From Nemertoderma westbladi (Eukaryota > Xenacoelomorpha > Nemertodermatida > Nemertodermatidae), in the NCBI GenBank assembly GCA_032718475.1, contig JAUCBJ010008188.1:1-38050 (forward strand): a stretch of DNA of 38,050 nt, written 5' to 3'. Shown one piece after another: positions 10,218 through 19,321 of this stretch; within the stretch, counting starts at the first letter, position 1; the number at the start of each line of letters is the position of its first letter. Under the pieces are notes generated by a model that worked only from the letters and a program-made list of their open reading frames with translations, was not told the origin of the DNA and did not search any database. Both the position numbers and the translations under genes were made by a program.

Positions 10218-10256
10218 AAGGGAAACTTTCTTCTCGCATGTCAATCTGAACGACAT

Positions 10257-10512
10257 TGCAATTGACGTGCGGTTTACAGTTAAACTCTTGTATTCAGGTC
10301 GTTCAGGTACTCATTCAATACTAATGCAGTAATAGCAGAATAGTTGCACATACCGAAATAACACAGGTAGGCGTACAACCGGTACCAGTATACTACTGCA
10401 GTACTATTTACTGTTCGCGGAGGAAATGATGAATGATGATGCGAGGATCCAACTCGAGCTCTATGCTGTTCAAGCCGCTAGGGGGCATGCGAGCAGTAGT
10501 CTTGTGGGCGGG
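10257..10512. promoter_or_regulatory. Upstream region of the PCGF gene (minus strand)
   Basis: This is 5' of the PCGF start codon. GC content rises toward the right, with a GGGCGGGG GC-box-like word near 10506. Promoter function is inference. Confidence 0.25.
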
Positions 10513-10642
10513 GTTTCCAGGATTTGGAAGTCACACATAATTCATCGGAAACTTAAGGTCCGATTATTTATTATTTAGAGCAGCAGTCGGGCTCTAACTG
10601 CTGAGGACACCAAATCTCTGGACGGCACATTCACAAGAATGC
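10513..10642 (+). mobile_element. Internal LINE fragment
   Basis: Closely matches the LINE at 9617-9768 (TTTCCAGGATTTGGAAGTCA, GGAAACTTAAGGTCCGATTA, TGCTGAGGACACCAAATCTC). It has a small TTATT duplication and an internal deletion between GCAGCAGT and CGGGCTCTAAC. Both ends are truncated, with no poly-TAG tail. Confidence 0.85.
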
Positions 10643-11405
10643 AAGGTCCGCTACTAGGGATCCGACAAACTTTCCGCACAATCGGCAAACAGCGATACGT
10701 CGAATTGCCCCACCCCTCTTTGTGAAGGCAAAGAGGTTTGCCCCGAAGAACAATGGCGGACAGCAACCGGTACCTCACTCGCAACTGTTGTGTCAACAAA
10801 ACTCGCTATCGATAAGAGAAGAAACTCACTGCTTCACCATTAGCAGAAACTAGGTCCTTTAGTATCTTGGGACGTATATATATTTAATATTATTAACATA
10901 AATAATCGATCTTATTTTCCGGGGAAAAAGTAAAATTCATGCAATCCTATGGGTTACCTTTTCCCTTGAGAAAAATTATCATTTTCATTTTGGTATATTT
11001 TTGGGCGAAAAATTAACAATTTAAGTAAATAAAAGATTGTTAACCAATTTTGAGATAAAATAAGTGAAATTGAATTAGTTAAAAAGGATACTGCATTGAT
11101 CATATTATGATCCCTTCTATGAATGAAACAGTCTACTGTGACATATAGGCCTACACAAGACATGCAGTATAGACATGTGGCGCCAGCAATAATTATAATT
11201 GTGATGTAATTAGACACTTTCAATCTAAAAGATAATTCATTTATAATGGTAGCTAGCTACCCATAGGCTGCTAGTAAAGGACATTTGTCCAATCATTGTT
11301 TATGTAATTGCCATCTTTGATTACCTTTTTGAAAATGTTGGCTATATAAGAATGGGTTTTTGAGCATATGCATCAGTTCCTAATCGATTTCCTTCTTAAC
11401 TTTTG
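10643..11405. other. No gene recognised
   Basis: Moderate GC to about 10810, AT-rich afterwards. A short open frame (minus, 10799-10575) overlaps the LINE scrap and has no recognisable product. Confidence 0.35.
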
Positions 11406-11409
11406 TAAA

Positions 11410-11695
11410 AAAATGTTCTCGACGACAGTGGTGTCGGCGTAGTGTGGAAGTGCTGTCGGCTCAATGTCGAAGTTGTTTTGGCATACCGTCGGCGTTTTGT
11501 TGCAAGGGTCGTCGCGTTGTGTTGAATTAGATTTGTCACAATGTGAACATAGTGTTAGCGTTTGTGTTGTCTGAGTGTCGGCGTGGTATCTGTTTGGTTT
11601 TGATGTACATTAGACATGGTGGCGACACAATGTCGACGTTGTTTTGGCACGTCGTCGCGTTGTGTTGAATTAGTTTTGTCACAATGTGAGCCAGG
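11410..11695. repeat. GTCGGCGT-rich diverged repeat, two tandem parts
   Basis: GTCGCGTTGTGTTGAATTAG followed by TTTGTCACAATGTGA occurs at about 11509-11545 and again at about 11655-11690, with related surrounding words (GTCGGCGT, TTGTTTTGGCA). A third, more diverged copy is at 12645-12785. Confidence 0.6.
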
Positions 11696-11704
11696 GTTTT
11701 TTTT

Positions 11705-11772
11705 AGGAAATTTGCTGATGGCGCTATCGGCGCCATCGACCAAATTTTCCATGGCGCCAGGCGCCGCCATAG
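11705..11772. repeat. Cluster of short GC-rich palindromes
   Basis: ATGGCGCTATCGGCGCCAT and ATGGCGCCAGGCGCCGCCAT are near-perfect short palindromes. The AAATTTGCTGATGGCGC and CCAAATTTTCCATGGCGCC flanks are also partly inverted. No function is recognised. Confidence 0.5.
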
Positions 11773-12644
11773 ACAATACTACCACTACTAATACAACCAC
11801 AGTATGCCTACAGTACTACTACTTTACCCCGCACAGGATAACAGTAGTACCAGTAGACTTACGGCTTATGAGGTAGTTTATATGCTCATCAAAAATAAAA
11901 TCAAATTAAACAACTATCATTAATATTAATTAGTATAATGATAATGAATGAAAAAGACTAGAATTTCTCAATATTGTGTTAACCTTCATTTTAGACCTTT
12001 TCATTCATTATCTCTTAATGGTTTAAATTTGAGTTTTCAGCGTTTCCACGCCAACAAAGCAGCCAGATTTTGATAATTTATTTTCCAAAAAATTATATTT
12101 ACATAAAAACTACATATGACATACTGACTGTAATTGTCATACTGCAGGCTTCAAATATAATGCAGCTGCTATATATATTCAGACGATGTCGTGTCCGTAA
12201 CTTTATTAGTCAGTTTAAGTTAAATATCACAACGTGACGCGCCTGGAAATACTAATTAACTTTAATTAATATAATGTTAGTCGTTTAATTTTAAATCTTC
12301 TATGCTTTATATATTTTTTTCAAATTCAATTCTTGAATATAATTTAACTTAAAATAAACTATTTGAAAAGTAAACTATTTTTTGTAACTACATTAACTAA
12401 ATTCACAGTGATTAGTTAATTAAAACCACTTTAATTAACTAAATAACATAGAAATATCAACTTAACTAGTTGAAAGTTCGTTCACATTATGTGCCCATCC
12501 CACCACCTCAAACAATATGAGTCTGTGTGGGAATCTATTTTTATTTACGGTAAATATATTTTATTTATTTTTTTAATAATTCCGATACTGTAGGCCCTAT
12601 TGCAAGTAGAGAATATGCATGGCTAATCTCGGAGAAATCGGAGA
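11773..12644. other. AT-rich, no gene recognised
   Basis: Long AT-rich stretch with many TTAATTA words, no coding frame and no clear repeat. Confidence 0.4.
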
Positions 12645-12785
12645 TGTGAGCGTAGTGTCGGTGATTGTGTTGGTTGAGTATCGGCGTGGTATCTGTGTGC
12701 TTTTGATGTACCGGTACAGTAGACATAGTGGCGGCACAATATCGACGTTATGTTGAAATAGTTTTGTCACAGTGTGTGAACATCT
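12645..12785. repeat. Third copy of the 11410-11695 repeat
   Basis: Shares GTATCGGCGTGGTATCTGTG, the TTTTGATGTAC block, AGACAT.GTGGCG.CACAAT, and GTTGAAATAGTTTTGTCACA with 11580-11690, in the same orientation but more diverged. Confidence 0.6.
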
Positions 12786-12818
12786 GATTTAACAAATTAT
12801 TTTGTATTTCATTATAGT

Positions 12819-13709
12819 GGATATATCTTTTTACAGAATACAAGCGAACACACCCGAACACACTTCAACAACTGCCGAACACAATCGAACACAGTCGAAA
12901 ATAGAACGAGCACAAAAAAATAACACCGGGTACCAACATTTAGATAAAATTAGCCACGTGTTGCTTTTCTATAAGTAAATCCCTGTAATTATTGTATAAA
13001 ATTGTCGCGAAATTAAATATTTATTTCTTATCAGATCAAGCCTAGCCGAGGCCGACAATTAATAATTTAACATAGTAGTTTACGCCTAAGTTAAGTGTGG
13101 TTAGCACCGGGACAGACCATACCGGTACCTACCAGGGTAGGTACCTAACCGGGACCCAGCTCTTTATATTCCAGTGCAGCAGTAGGCAGGTACGCCTAGG
13201 TACCGGTACCTATGTTCTATGTTGTACCGACGTGTTGTACCGTACGGTAACGGGCCTAACTTCCTAATTCATATCATCAGCAATCAGTCCCAGACCAAGG
13301 TATTCCAGTACACAGGCAAACAGGCCTATTAGCTAACCCGCTATTACTATATATGTGACAGGTACTGAGGTACGGTACCCGGTAGGCTTCCCTACATAGT
13401 TTGTTATACAGTACAGCAGTACACAACAAATTATAGGCCTACCTGATAAGAAATTAATATTTAATTTCGCGACAATTTTATTCAATAATTTCGGGAATTT
13501 TCTTATAGAAAAGCAACGCTTGGCTAATTTTATCTAAAAGTTGGAACCCGGTGATATTTTTTTGTGCTCTTTCTATTTTCGACTGTGTTCGATTGTGTTC
13601 GGCAGTTTTTGGAGTGTGTTGGGGTGTGTTCGACTGTGTTCGGTCGTGTTCGGCAGTTTTTGGAGTGTGTTCTGGTGTGTTCGCCTGTGTTCTGTAAAAA
13701 TAACTATCC
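12819..13709. mobile_element. Non-autonomous TIR transposon, MULE-like
   Basis: Two long inverted arms (12819-13035 and 13443-13709) share TTTTTACAGAA, repeated CGAACACA words, AAATTGTCGCGAAATTAAAT and TTTCTTATCAG, read inward. The right arm is longer because its GTGTTCGGC subrepeats are amplified. The ends are GGATATATC and, inverted, GGATAGTTA. The flanks repeat CATTATAGT (12810-12818 and 13710-13718), giving a 9-bp target duplication. Long TIRs with a 9-bp duplication are typical of Mutator-like elements. The roughly 400-bp interior has no open frame, so it would need transposase in trans. Family assignment is inference. Confidence 0.8.
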
Positions 13710-13745
13710 CATTATAGTTTGCTTGCAAATATAATTTCTGTTAAA

Positions 13746-14245
13746 ATGTTCAAATTGTTGGTATTTGCAACATTTGTTGTAGTTGGATTCAGTTTGAATT
13801 GCTTTATTAGTCACCATTCGGGTCGTGGGGGATTGGTTGTCCAAGAAGATTGTCATATCTGCATAGTAAGCGTCAGTCAGGTCCCACGATATTATATCAC
13901 ATGACCATTTATTACATTATACTGTACTGTAGTTAACGTAAACTGGACAATTCCAACGCAAGCAGGAATTAATTCGCATTTCGGTTGGAAATTATTACTA
14001 TTCTCGGCGGGGTACAATAAAATATTAATTATGATTCTTTTTTATTTCAGACTAAAAATAGCAGAGAATATGAGTCTGTGGAGACGATCACGGATCGATT
14101 ATGCCTTCACGAGGATGTCGCCGCCACACTAGACATACCTAACCTGGAGTGCGATACATTAGAACAAGTCGCTTGTTCGTACGAAGGACCAGACGTGACA
14201 GAATGCACCTTAACTTGCTGTTCTGAAAACTTTTGCAACCTATAA
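13746..14245 (+). CDS. Secreted Ly6/uPAR-type (three-finger) protein, two exons
   Basis: Exon 1 is 13746-13865 (40 codons, donor GTAAGC); exon 2 is 14051-14245 after TTTATTTCAG (65 codons with TAA); intron phase 0; 104 residues in total. The first 16 residues (MFKLLVFATFVVVGFS) form a typical signal peptide, with cleavage likely before LNC. The mature chain has ten cysteines, three from exon 1 and seven from exon 2. It ends in CTLTCCSENFCN, the CxxxCCxxxxCN signature that closes Ly6/uPAR domains. The chain stops right after CNL, so no GPI-anchor signal is encoded and a secreted protein is expected. AATAAA follows at 14251-14256. The ATG lies 28 bp past a transposon target duplication, so that element sits in or next to the 5' UTR/promoter. 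An upstream in-frame extension begins without an ATG and is not used. The partner is unknown. Confidence 0.78.
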
Positions 14246-14250
14246 AAATG

Positions 14251-14256
14251 AATAAA
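14251..14256 (+). terminator. Polyadenylation signal AATAAA
   Basis: Canonical hexamer six bases after the Ly6-type stop codon; a very short 3' UTR if used. Confidence 0.55.
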
Positions 14257-14468
14257 CTATGTTCGCATGAGTTTTACTTGAGTTGTTAGGTGATGGATTT
14301 GTACGATAAATGTTTAAAAATGTATGGCCTATCACTCTGGGTTTTGCGCGCTGTTTCCAATAAAAGCATGGTAGTCAAGATCTACATACTGTATATCTAT
14401 TATATAGTGTAGGGCCTATAATGTATTACAGTATAAACCATTTTATAAACCATCTTTTTTTAAAAATA

Positions 14469-14578
14469 CCACTACTACTAGGATCGGCATGCTGGCTGCA
14501 TTGCAGCTACATTTTTAAGAATGCTGTACCGGCTTGTCGACAAAATTGCACCGCCACAACTCCCTATCACCCATGACA
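14469..14578 (-). mobile_element. 3' terminal fragment of the (TAG)n LINE
   Basis: On the minus strand it reproduces the last part of the LINE at about 10037-10136: ATGTCATGGGTGATAGGGAG, GTGCAATTTTGT, AGCATTCTTAAAAATG, then GCATGCCGATCCTAGTAGTAG. It carries a small extra insert (GCTGCAATGCAGCC) before the tail. It is extremely 5'-truncated, about 110 bp. Confidence 0.88.
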
Positions 14579-16985
14579 TGTGTAATTTTGTCTCAATTTT
14601 GCCACTTTAAGTGAAAAATGTAGCATTGTCGTTTAAAAACGCACCATGTTTTTATTTCAAGTCAATTTAAAACTACTTTTTATGCGAGATTAGCAAAGTA
14701 CTCCATTACGTAATAACGATATATTATTAGTAACTAACTATGCACAATTTCATTATTATTATTGTAATGGGGATCAAAAGTGGCATACTCTGAGGCCACA
14801 TTCACGCAACCAAGTAAAAATAACATTTTGAATTGAAAATATGCAGTTTTATAATAAGCCAGAATCGTCCAATTTCAATACAGAATGCTAAAAAATAATT
14901 AAATCAAACCACTAAAATACACAAATTGTGAATGAAATTGCAATAAACATTATATATTATAAGGGAAAAAAGTGTTTAATATTCGGTACCAGCTACAGGA
15001 ACATTTGCAGCATTCCAGTTAACGTGAGGAAAGCAGGAATAAATATCTCGTAGATAAAGTTATTGCAAAATTATATATACATGATTTATTGAAATTGTGT
15101 ACAATACATCATCGGAATTAACAATCATTGTGATATGATAAGGACCAATAACTTTGCTTAGGCTAAGATCTGCCCCAAAAAGAAACACTCTGTAACCCGC
15201 CATGTGAAATTGTTTACCCAACGGCTAGTATAAAATAAATAAAACCAATAAAATAAATAAGTCGAAGAAAGATCGCAAAATTATTAAAGTAAGAATTAAT
15301 TAAGATAAATTAAGTGACGAGTCTTGTAAGGATTGCAAGTGAAAAGCGAGACGCAGATGGGATATATTGTCCGGTAGAATGTAGAAGTGATAATGTAGAG
15401 TGCAGAATATCTGTGGCAGGCGCGCCACAAAACCCACAGTGGCAGGAGTCAGAAGGCCGCCAACAAGAGCTAATTGAACACAGACTTGCTAATCCCGTAC
15501 CAAATTAATATGACAAAAAGCAATATTATATTTATACTGTATTACAGTAGTTTACTACATTCTACATTTTACACCGAAATTAAACCATCACAACAACTGT
15601 ACTAAATTTAAGTTTAAATAAATTTAACCAGAATTAGTTACAGTTGTACTAAAATTAATCTGTTACTCTTTTACTTCAGTTCAAGGCGCGGAGTTCGTCT
15701 CTACATGTAAAAGCTTTTGCGGAATTGCCCGGTTATTTTTCCTTATTTTTCCCGTAAAATACTCTGTAGTTGGTTTAGTAGGCGTAAGAGGCCGTATTAT
15801 TGCTGTATCGGTGTTTTTTAGAGGACCTAAGAGCTATTTCTTCCGTATGTGTACTTTGGGGGACATGGTTGGTGATTCTATGGCAATTCTATGACGCAAA
15901 ATAGCTAGATCCTCTTGAAACAGTAGTTACTATGACGACGGTTAACAGCTGAGCTGTATACGTGTCGATTTTCTTTGTTCTACGGTGCCTCTCAGTTCAG
16001 TCAACCAATCAGAGCGTTTTTACTGTCCTTGTACAGAAATTTCCTAGAAATCACGCAATGCTTTATGGGCAGTGTTATCATTCAGTCCTGAGCCAAGAAA
16101 GAACGGCTTTTGGAATATTTGTGCTTTTCTGCTTTTAGCCTAACACTAGTAGGCTTAATTATAAGGACATATATCCGTTATCACTGGGTAACTCAATGGT
16201 TAACAACTTACTCAATGCTTGGCTGGTCTTGTCGTGCATACTTTTATAACGTTATACTGCTATTTACTGTCGGTTATTCATTATATGGTTGATGAAATAT
16301 TATATTTGGAATAACGAGAAATAACCCCGAAAACCCAATATTCTTGATATACCGAAGGTAAGAGAGACAGGTTACATATAACGATTGTGACTTATGTTAA
16401 AGTGGTTTGAAGTGAATCTAATGTTATCTGATAGACCCTACATGAGTCGGTCTGTGTTCCTTTTATATGTGACTAAAATCAGTGAAGATCGGCAGATCAG
16501 TGTGCAGTATTGTGCAGCATTGTGTATGAGTGAGACTGATAACGAAGCATTTCCTAAAGAATGCGCCATATATGTGAATTGTAACTAAGCCATATCGTTG
16601 CATGTAGTTTAAGTCATAGCTCTGTTTATATAGATAGAGCGCCACGTCGAAAAGGAACTGTTAATATTCCCCGAAGGTGAATAATATTGTCAGAGATTAT
16701 ATAATACTGTCAGTCGAATAATACATTAGGCTTACATAGCAATAAGATTAAGCCGTCGAAGTCAATCTCCCGGGTATATCCAGCGGGTGAATGATCGCGC
16801 ACAGATTGGTTTCAACTAGTGTAGTGAATCAAATACTTGTCAGAGGCTAAAAGCGATTTATTATCTAGAAGACATCCTAATTTGGCGGGTTAAACTGCCA
16901 AAGGTCTGAAAGCGCGAACAATAACAGATATTGCTTCTTTATTGCAGTAAGCAATAAAGTTGAAAGTACTGGTCAACCGGTAAAC
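14579..16985. other. No gene recognised
   Basis: AT-rich to about 15660, then more balanced. Short open frames (for example 15314-15508 and 16110-16292) show no family features. A CCAATCAGAGCG word near 16006 resembles a CCAAT box, but no linked coding exon was identified. Confidence 0.35.
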
Positions 16986-17115
16986 CTGAACCGGTACTGC
17001 GGTACGTCTGTAGGCCCAACTGCCTGAACCGGTACTGCTGTAGGTCTGTAGGCCCAACTGCCTGAACCGGTACTGCTGTAGGCCCGTAGGCTCAACTGTC
17101 CTAACCGGTACTTCC
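16986..17115. repeat. 38-bp tandem repeat, about 3.4 copies
   Basis: Units begin CTGAACCGGTACTGC at 16986, 17024 and 17062, with a fourth partial unit CTAACCGGTACTTCC. Each contains CTGTAGGCCCAACTG. Confidence 0.85.
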
Positions 17116-17289
17116 AGTACAGGTATAGCAGTATTATTCGATTTTGATTATTATATACCAGTAGGCCTTAATAATTAATCAGGGAGGGCCCGCCCTGGTT
17201 TTTTATTGAGATTTTACTTATTTCTGTCAGTTTTATTTATTTGTAGGCCAATATTGAACAGAAGGCGTGTAAGCCTGATCAGATTGTAC

Positions 17290-17868
17290 AGACAATTTGT
17301 AGGCTTGACTGTTGGCTAACTGTTGATTAGGTCTGAACGGATTGCAGTGCATGTAGAGTGTATGTCCGATAAAGAACGGTTAGGAAGTAGGGGCAGCCAT
17401 AGCTGTAAGGTAAACCCCCATCTAAAGAATAAGTCGTACTACTGGGTTAGAACGCATACTACTTAACCATTTCGGAGTCTGCATGTCCTGTGGTTTATTT
17501 AGGCCTGATAGGAGTCCGCCAGCGTTTGGTCTGTACTTTGTTTGTAGTCTGTATGGGTAGCGTATAATTTTATTTAGATAATTTGTAGGCTGGATAGTTG
17601 TCTGGCTGTTGTTGGGTTTGAGGAAATTTCGGTGTGTGTAGAGCATCTGTCCGATAAAGTGCTAAGTTAGGAAAGTAGGGGCTTCAAGTGCTGTGAGGTA
17701 AACCCCCTGTGAAAGAATAAGTCGTACTACTGGGTTAGAACGCATACTAACTAATCATTTTGGAGTCTGCATATACCGTAGTTTGTTTAGGCTTGATAGT
17801 AGTCTGTCAGTGTTTGGTCTGCATTTTGTTTGAATAGTTTGTACGCGTAGCGTAATATTTATTATTCA
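17290..17868. repeat. Tandem duplication, unit about 287 bp
   Basis: AATTTGTAGGCT...GTTG starts both units (about 17292 and 17579). Shared blocks include GTCCGATAAAG, AAGTAGGGGC, GGTAAACCCCC, AATAAGTCGTACTACTGGG, TTAGAACGCATACTA, GGAGTCTGCAT and the GTAGCGTA ending. The units have diverged by substitutions and small indels, but the 38-base AATAAG..CATACTA block is unchanged. Confidence 0.85.
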
Positions 17869-18953
17869 GAGTTTATGCGATTATTCGCAACATTCATATC
17901 CCCAAGTTTATTCCTACAGTAATTGTGTTTGTTATACATACCGTTATAGTTAAACTAACCCCGGTACCGGTACTACATCAGGGCTGCTCGGCGTAGGTAA
18001 AGACTGGAGATTTTGTGCTTTGGTCACTCCGGCAGATACCGTGGTTCTTTTAGCTGTTCAAGTATTTTTAACTACTGATTATTTGTTATACAAGTACTTG
18101 TACCTAATTTAGGGTTTAGTGTACAGTGCTTTCCGAAAGCAATTAGTGTGTAGGCAGTGTATTTGTGTTGTAAAGTGGTTAATAGGCACGTTGGTTCTGG
18201 TAGACCGCGGTAATTAACTTCTAGGTAGGGACACTCCGTGATACATAACGTAGTACCTATAGCGATACGGTTATAGGTCGTCAGGCGGTGGTATTTTCCT
18301 ATCTGGACAACGCAGTATATTTACTACTACTTATTATTTTCAAATACCGTAGTAACCTGTCCGTTGTAATAACCAGATATTCTAACCCTTTGTTAGGCTG
18401 GTTAGTAGACTTCTTGTAAAATTACCCTAAAAATTTTGTATTTGTGTATTTGTAATTAAATTTTTGTGTTTATTTAGAGATTCTAATCTCAACCCGAATT
18501 GTACGTAATTTGTAGTATTAAGTAACTTAGGTAAATTAGAATTATTTGTTTTAGTGTCTAACAAGTAGCACTCCACTGAGAGCGCACAGCTTATGTGTAG
18601 TGACTCCCCCAGAAATAATAACATTTATTTCAAACATTGACAAAACCCATTTCAACGGGTATATATATTATAAATCAACTCAAACGATTTATAAATAGTA
18701 GGCCTGCCATACAACAATTAGGTCTCAATATCAGTTGGACTACTGCTTAAATAACGGTAATAAAGTAAGTTAAAGTAACCAAGTAACCCTTAAAATTCAG
18801 AAATTCAATTATTTAAAATAATTGATATACCGGTATCCACGATAGGCCTATTATATATTTATATTTGTGCTGAAATCATACCGGTATTCTGTAATTAATT
18901 CTAGTTAATAATTATACTTATATATACTATAAGTATAAACTGCATACCGGTAT
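17869..18953. other. No gene recognised
   Basis: AT-rich non-coding DNA. The last 75 bases hold two ATACCGGTAT words and a small palindrome ACTTATATATACTATAAGT; the final GTAT (18950-18953) is the left target duplication of the LTR element. Confidence 0.35.
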
Positions 18954-19251
18954 TGGGATCGGAAATAAATGAATACCAGCTGCATCAGTTTATTAATGGT
19001 CGACATACAGAACAGCATATCAAACAATAATATGAACCAACAGGCCAACGAACACACCCACCACCTTACAGCACATCAGTACAGCAGTACAGTAGGTACC
19101 GGTAACGGTTACGGTACCTACAGACCTAGAAGATAGGAAAGACTGAATACCGGAATACCAGAAGAGGACCGGTAGGTAAAAGACCAGTAGGTTGGATCTA
19201 ACCACCACCAAGCCAGGGTCTACTAGAGCCCTAACAATACATAATCTAACA
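18954..19251 (-). repeat. 3' LTR
   Basis: 298 bp, TG...CA termini, next to the polypurine tract; two substitutions relative to the 5' LTR in the GGTACC-rich part near 19092-19117. Confidence 0.95.
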
Positions 19252-19262
19252 TCTCCCCCAAG
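19252..19262 (-). other. Polypurine tract
   Basis: On the minus strand CTTGGGGGAGA directly abuts the 3' LTR start TGTTAG, the expected plus-strand priming site. Confidence 0.8.
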
Positions 19263-19321
19263 AACAATGTAGGAGACATTTGTACTGAAAAAAAAAATCC
19301 AACCACCACCAATAGGTCAGT

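Larger units (their letters stand above)
8125..10256 (-). pseudogene. PCGF-type Polycomb RING finger gene split by a LINE
   Basis: Ignoring the LINE, the minus strand has a continuous 248-codon frame: ATG at 10256-10254, 13 codons to 10218, then the rest from 8829 to TAG at 8125. PCGF proteins pair with RING1A/B in PRC1 to monoubiquitinate histone H2A in the nucleus. Visible here: a C3HC4 RING at residues 22-66 (CALC, C38, H40, C43, C46, CPMC at 63-66) with the PCGF-like [16 protein letters not shown] and ECLHSFCKTCIVKY, a VYKLIPKLY helix, and a C-terminal RAWUL ubiquitin-like domain (about 165-240: HGDNILPPYYTIEDV, RLKLSFQIRLLP). The paralogue (PCGF1, 3, 5 or other) is uncertain. As it stands, translation from the ATG would leave the RING after H40 and stop within the LINE tail, and the downstream part lacks an in-frame ATG. 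The frame is otherwise undamaged, so the disruption looks recent or polymorphic. It is single-exon here, unlike typical PCGF genes. Confidence 0.8.

Noticed and set aside
10575-10799. Minus-strand 74-residue frame as a gene
   Set aside because: It overlaps the antisense of a LINE fragment and shows no family features.
18870-18953. Continuation of the LINE across the LTR retrotransposon
   Set aside because: After the DTVDHN motif the expected RT sequence does not appear on the other side; the flank is AT-rich with stops.
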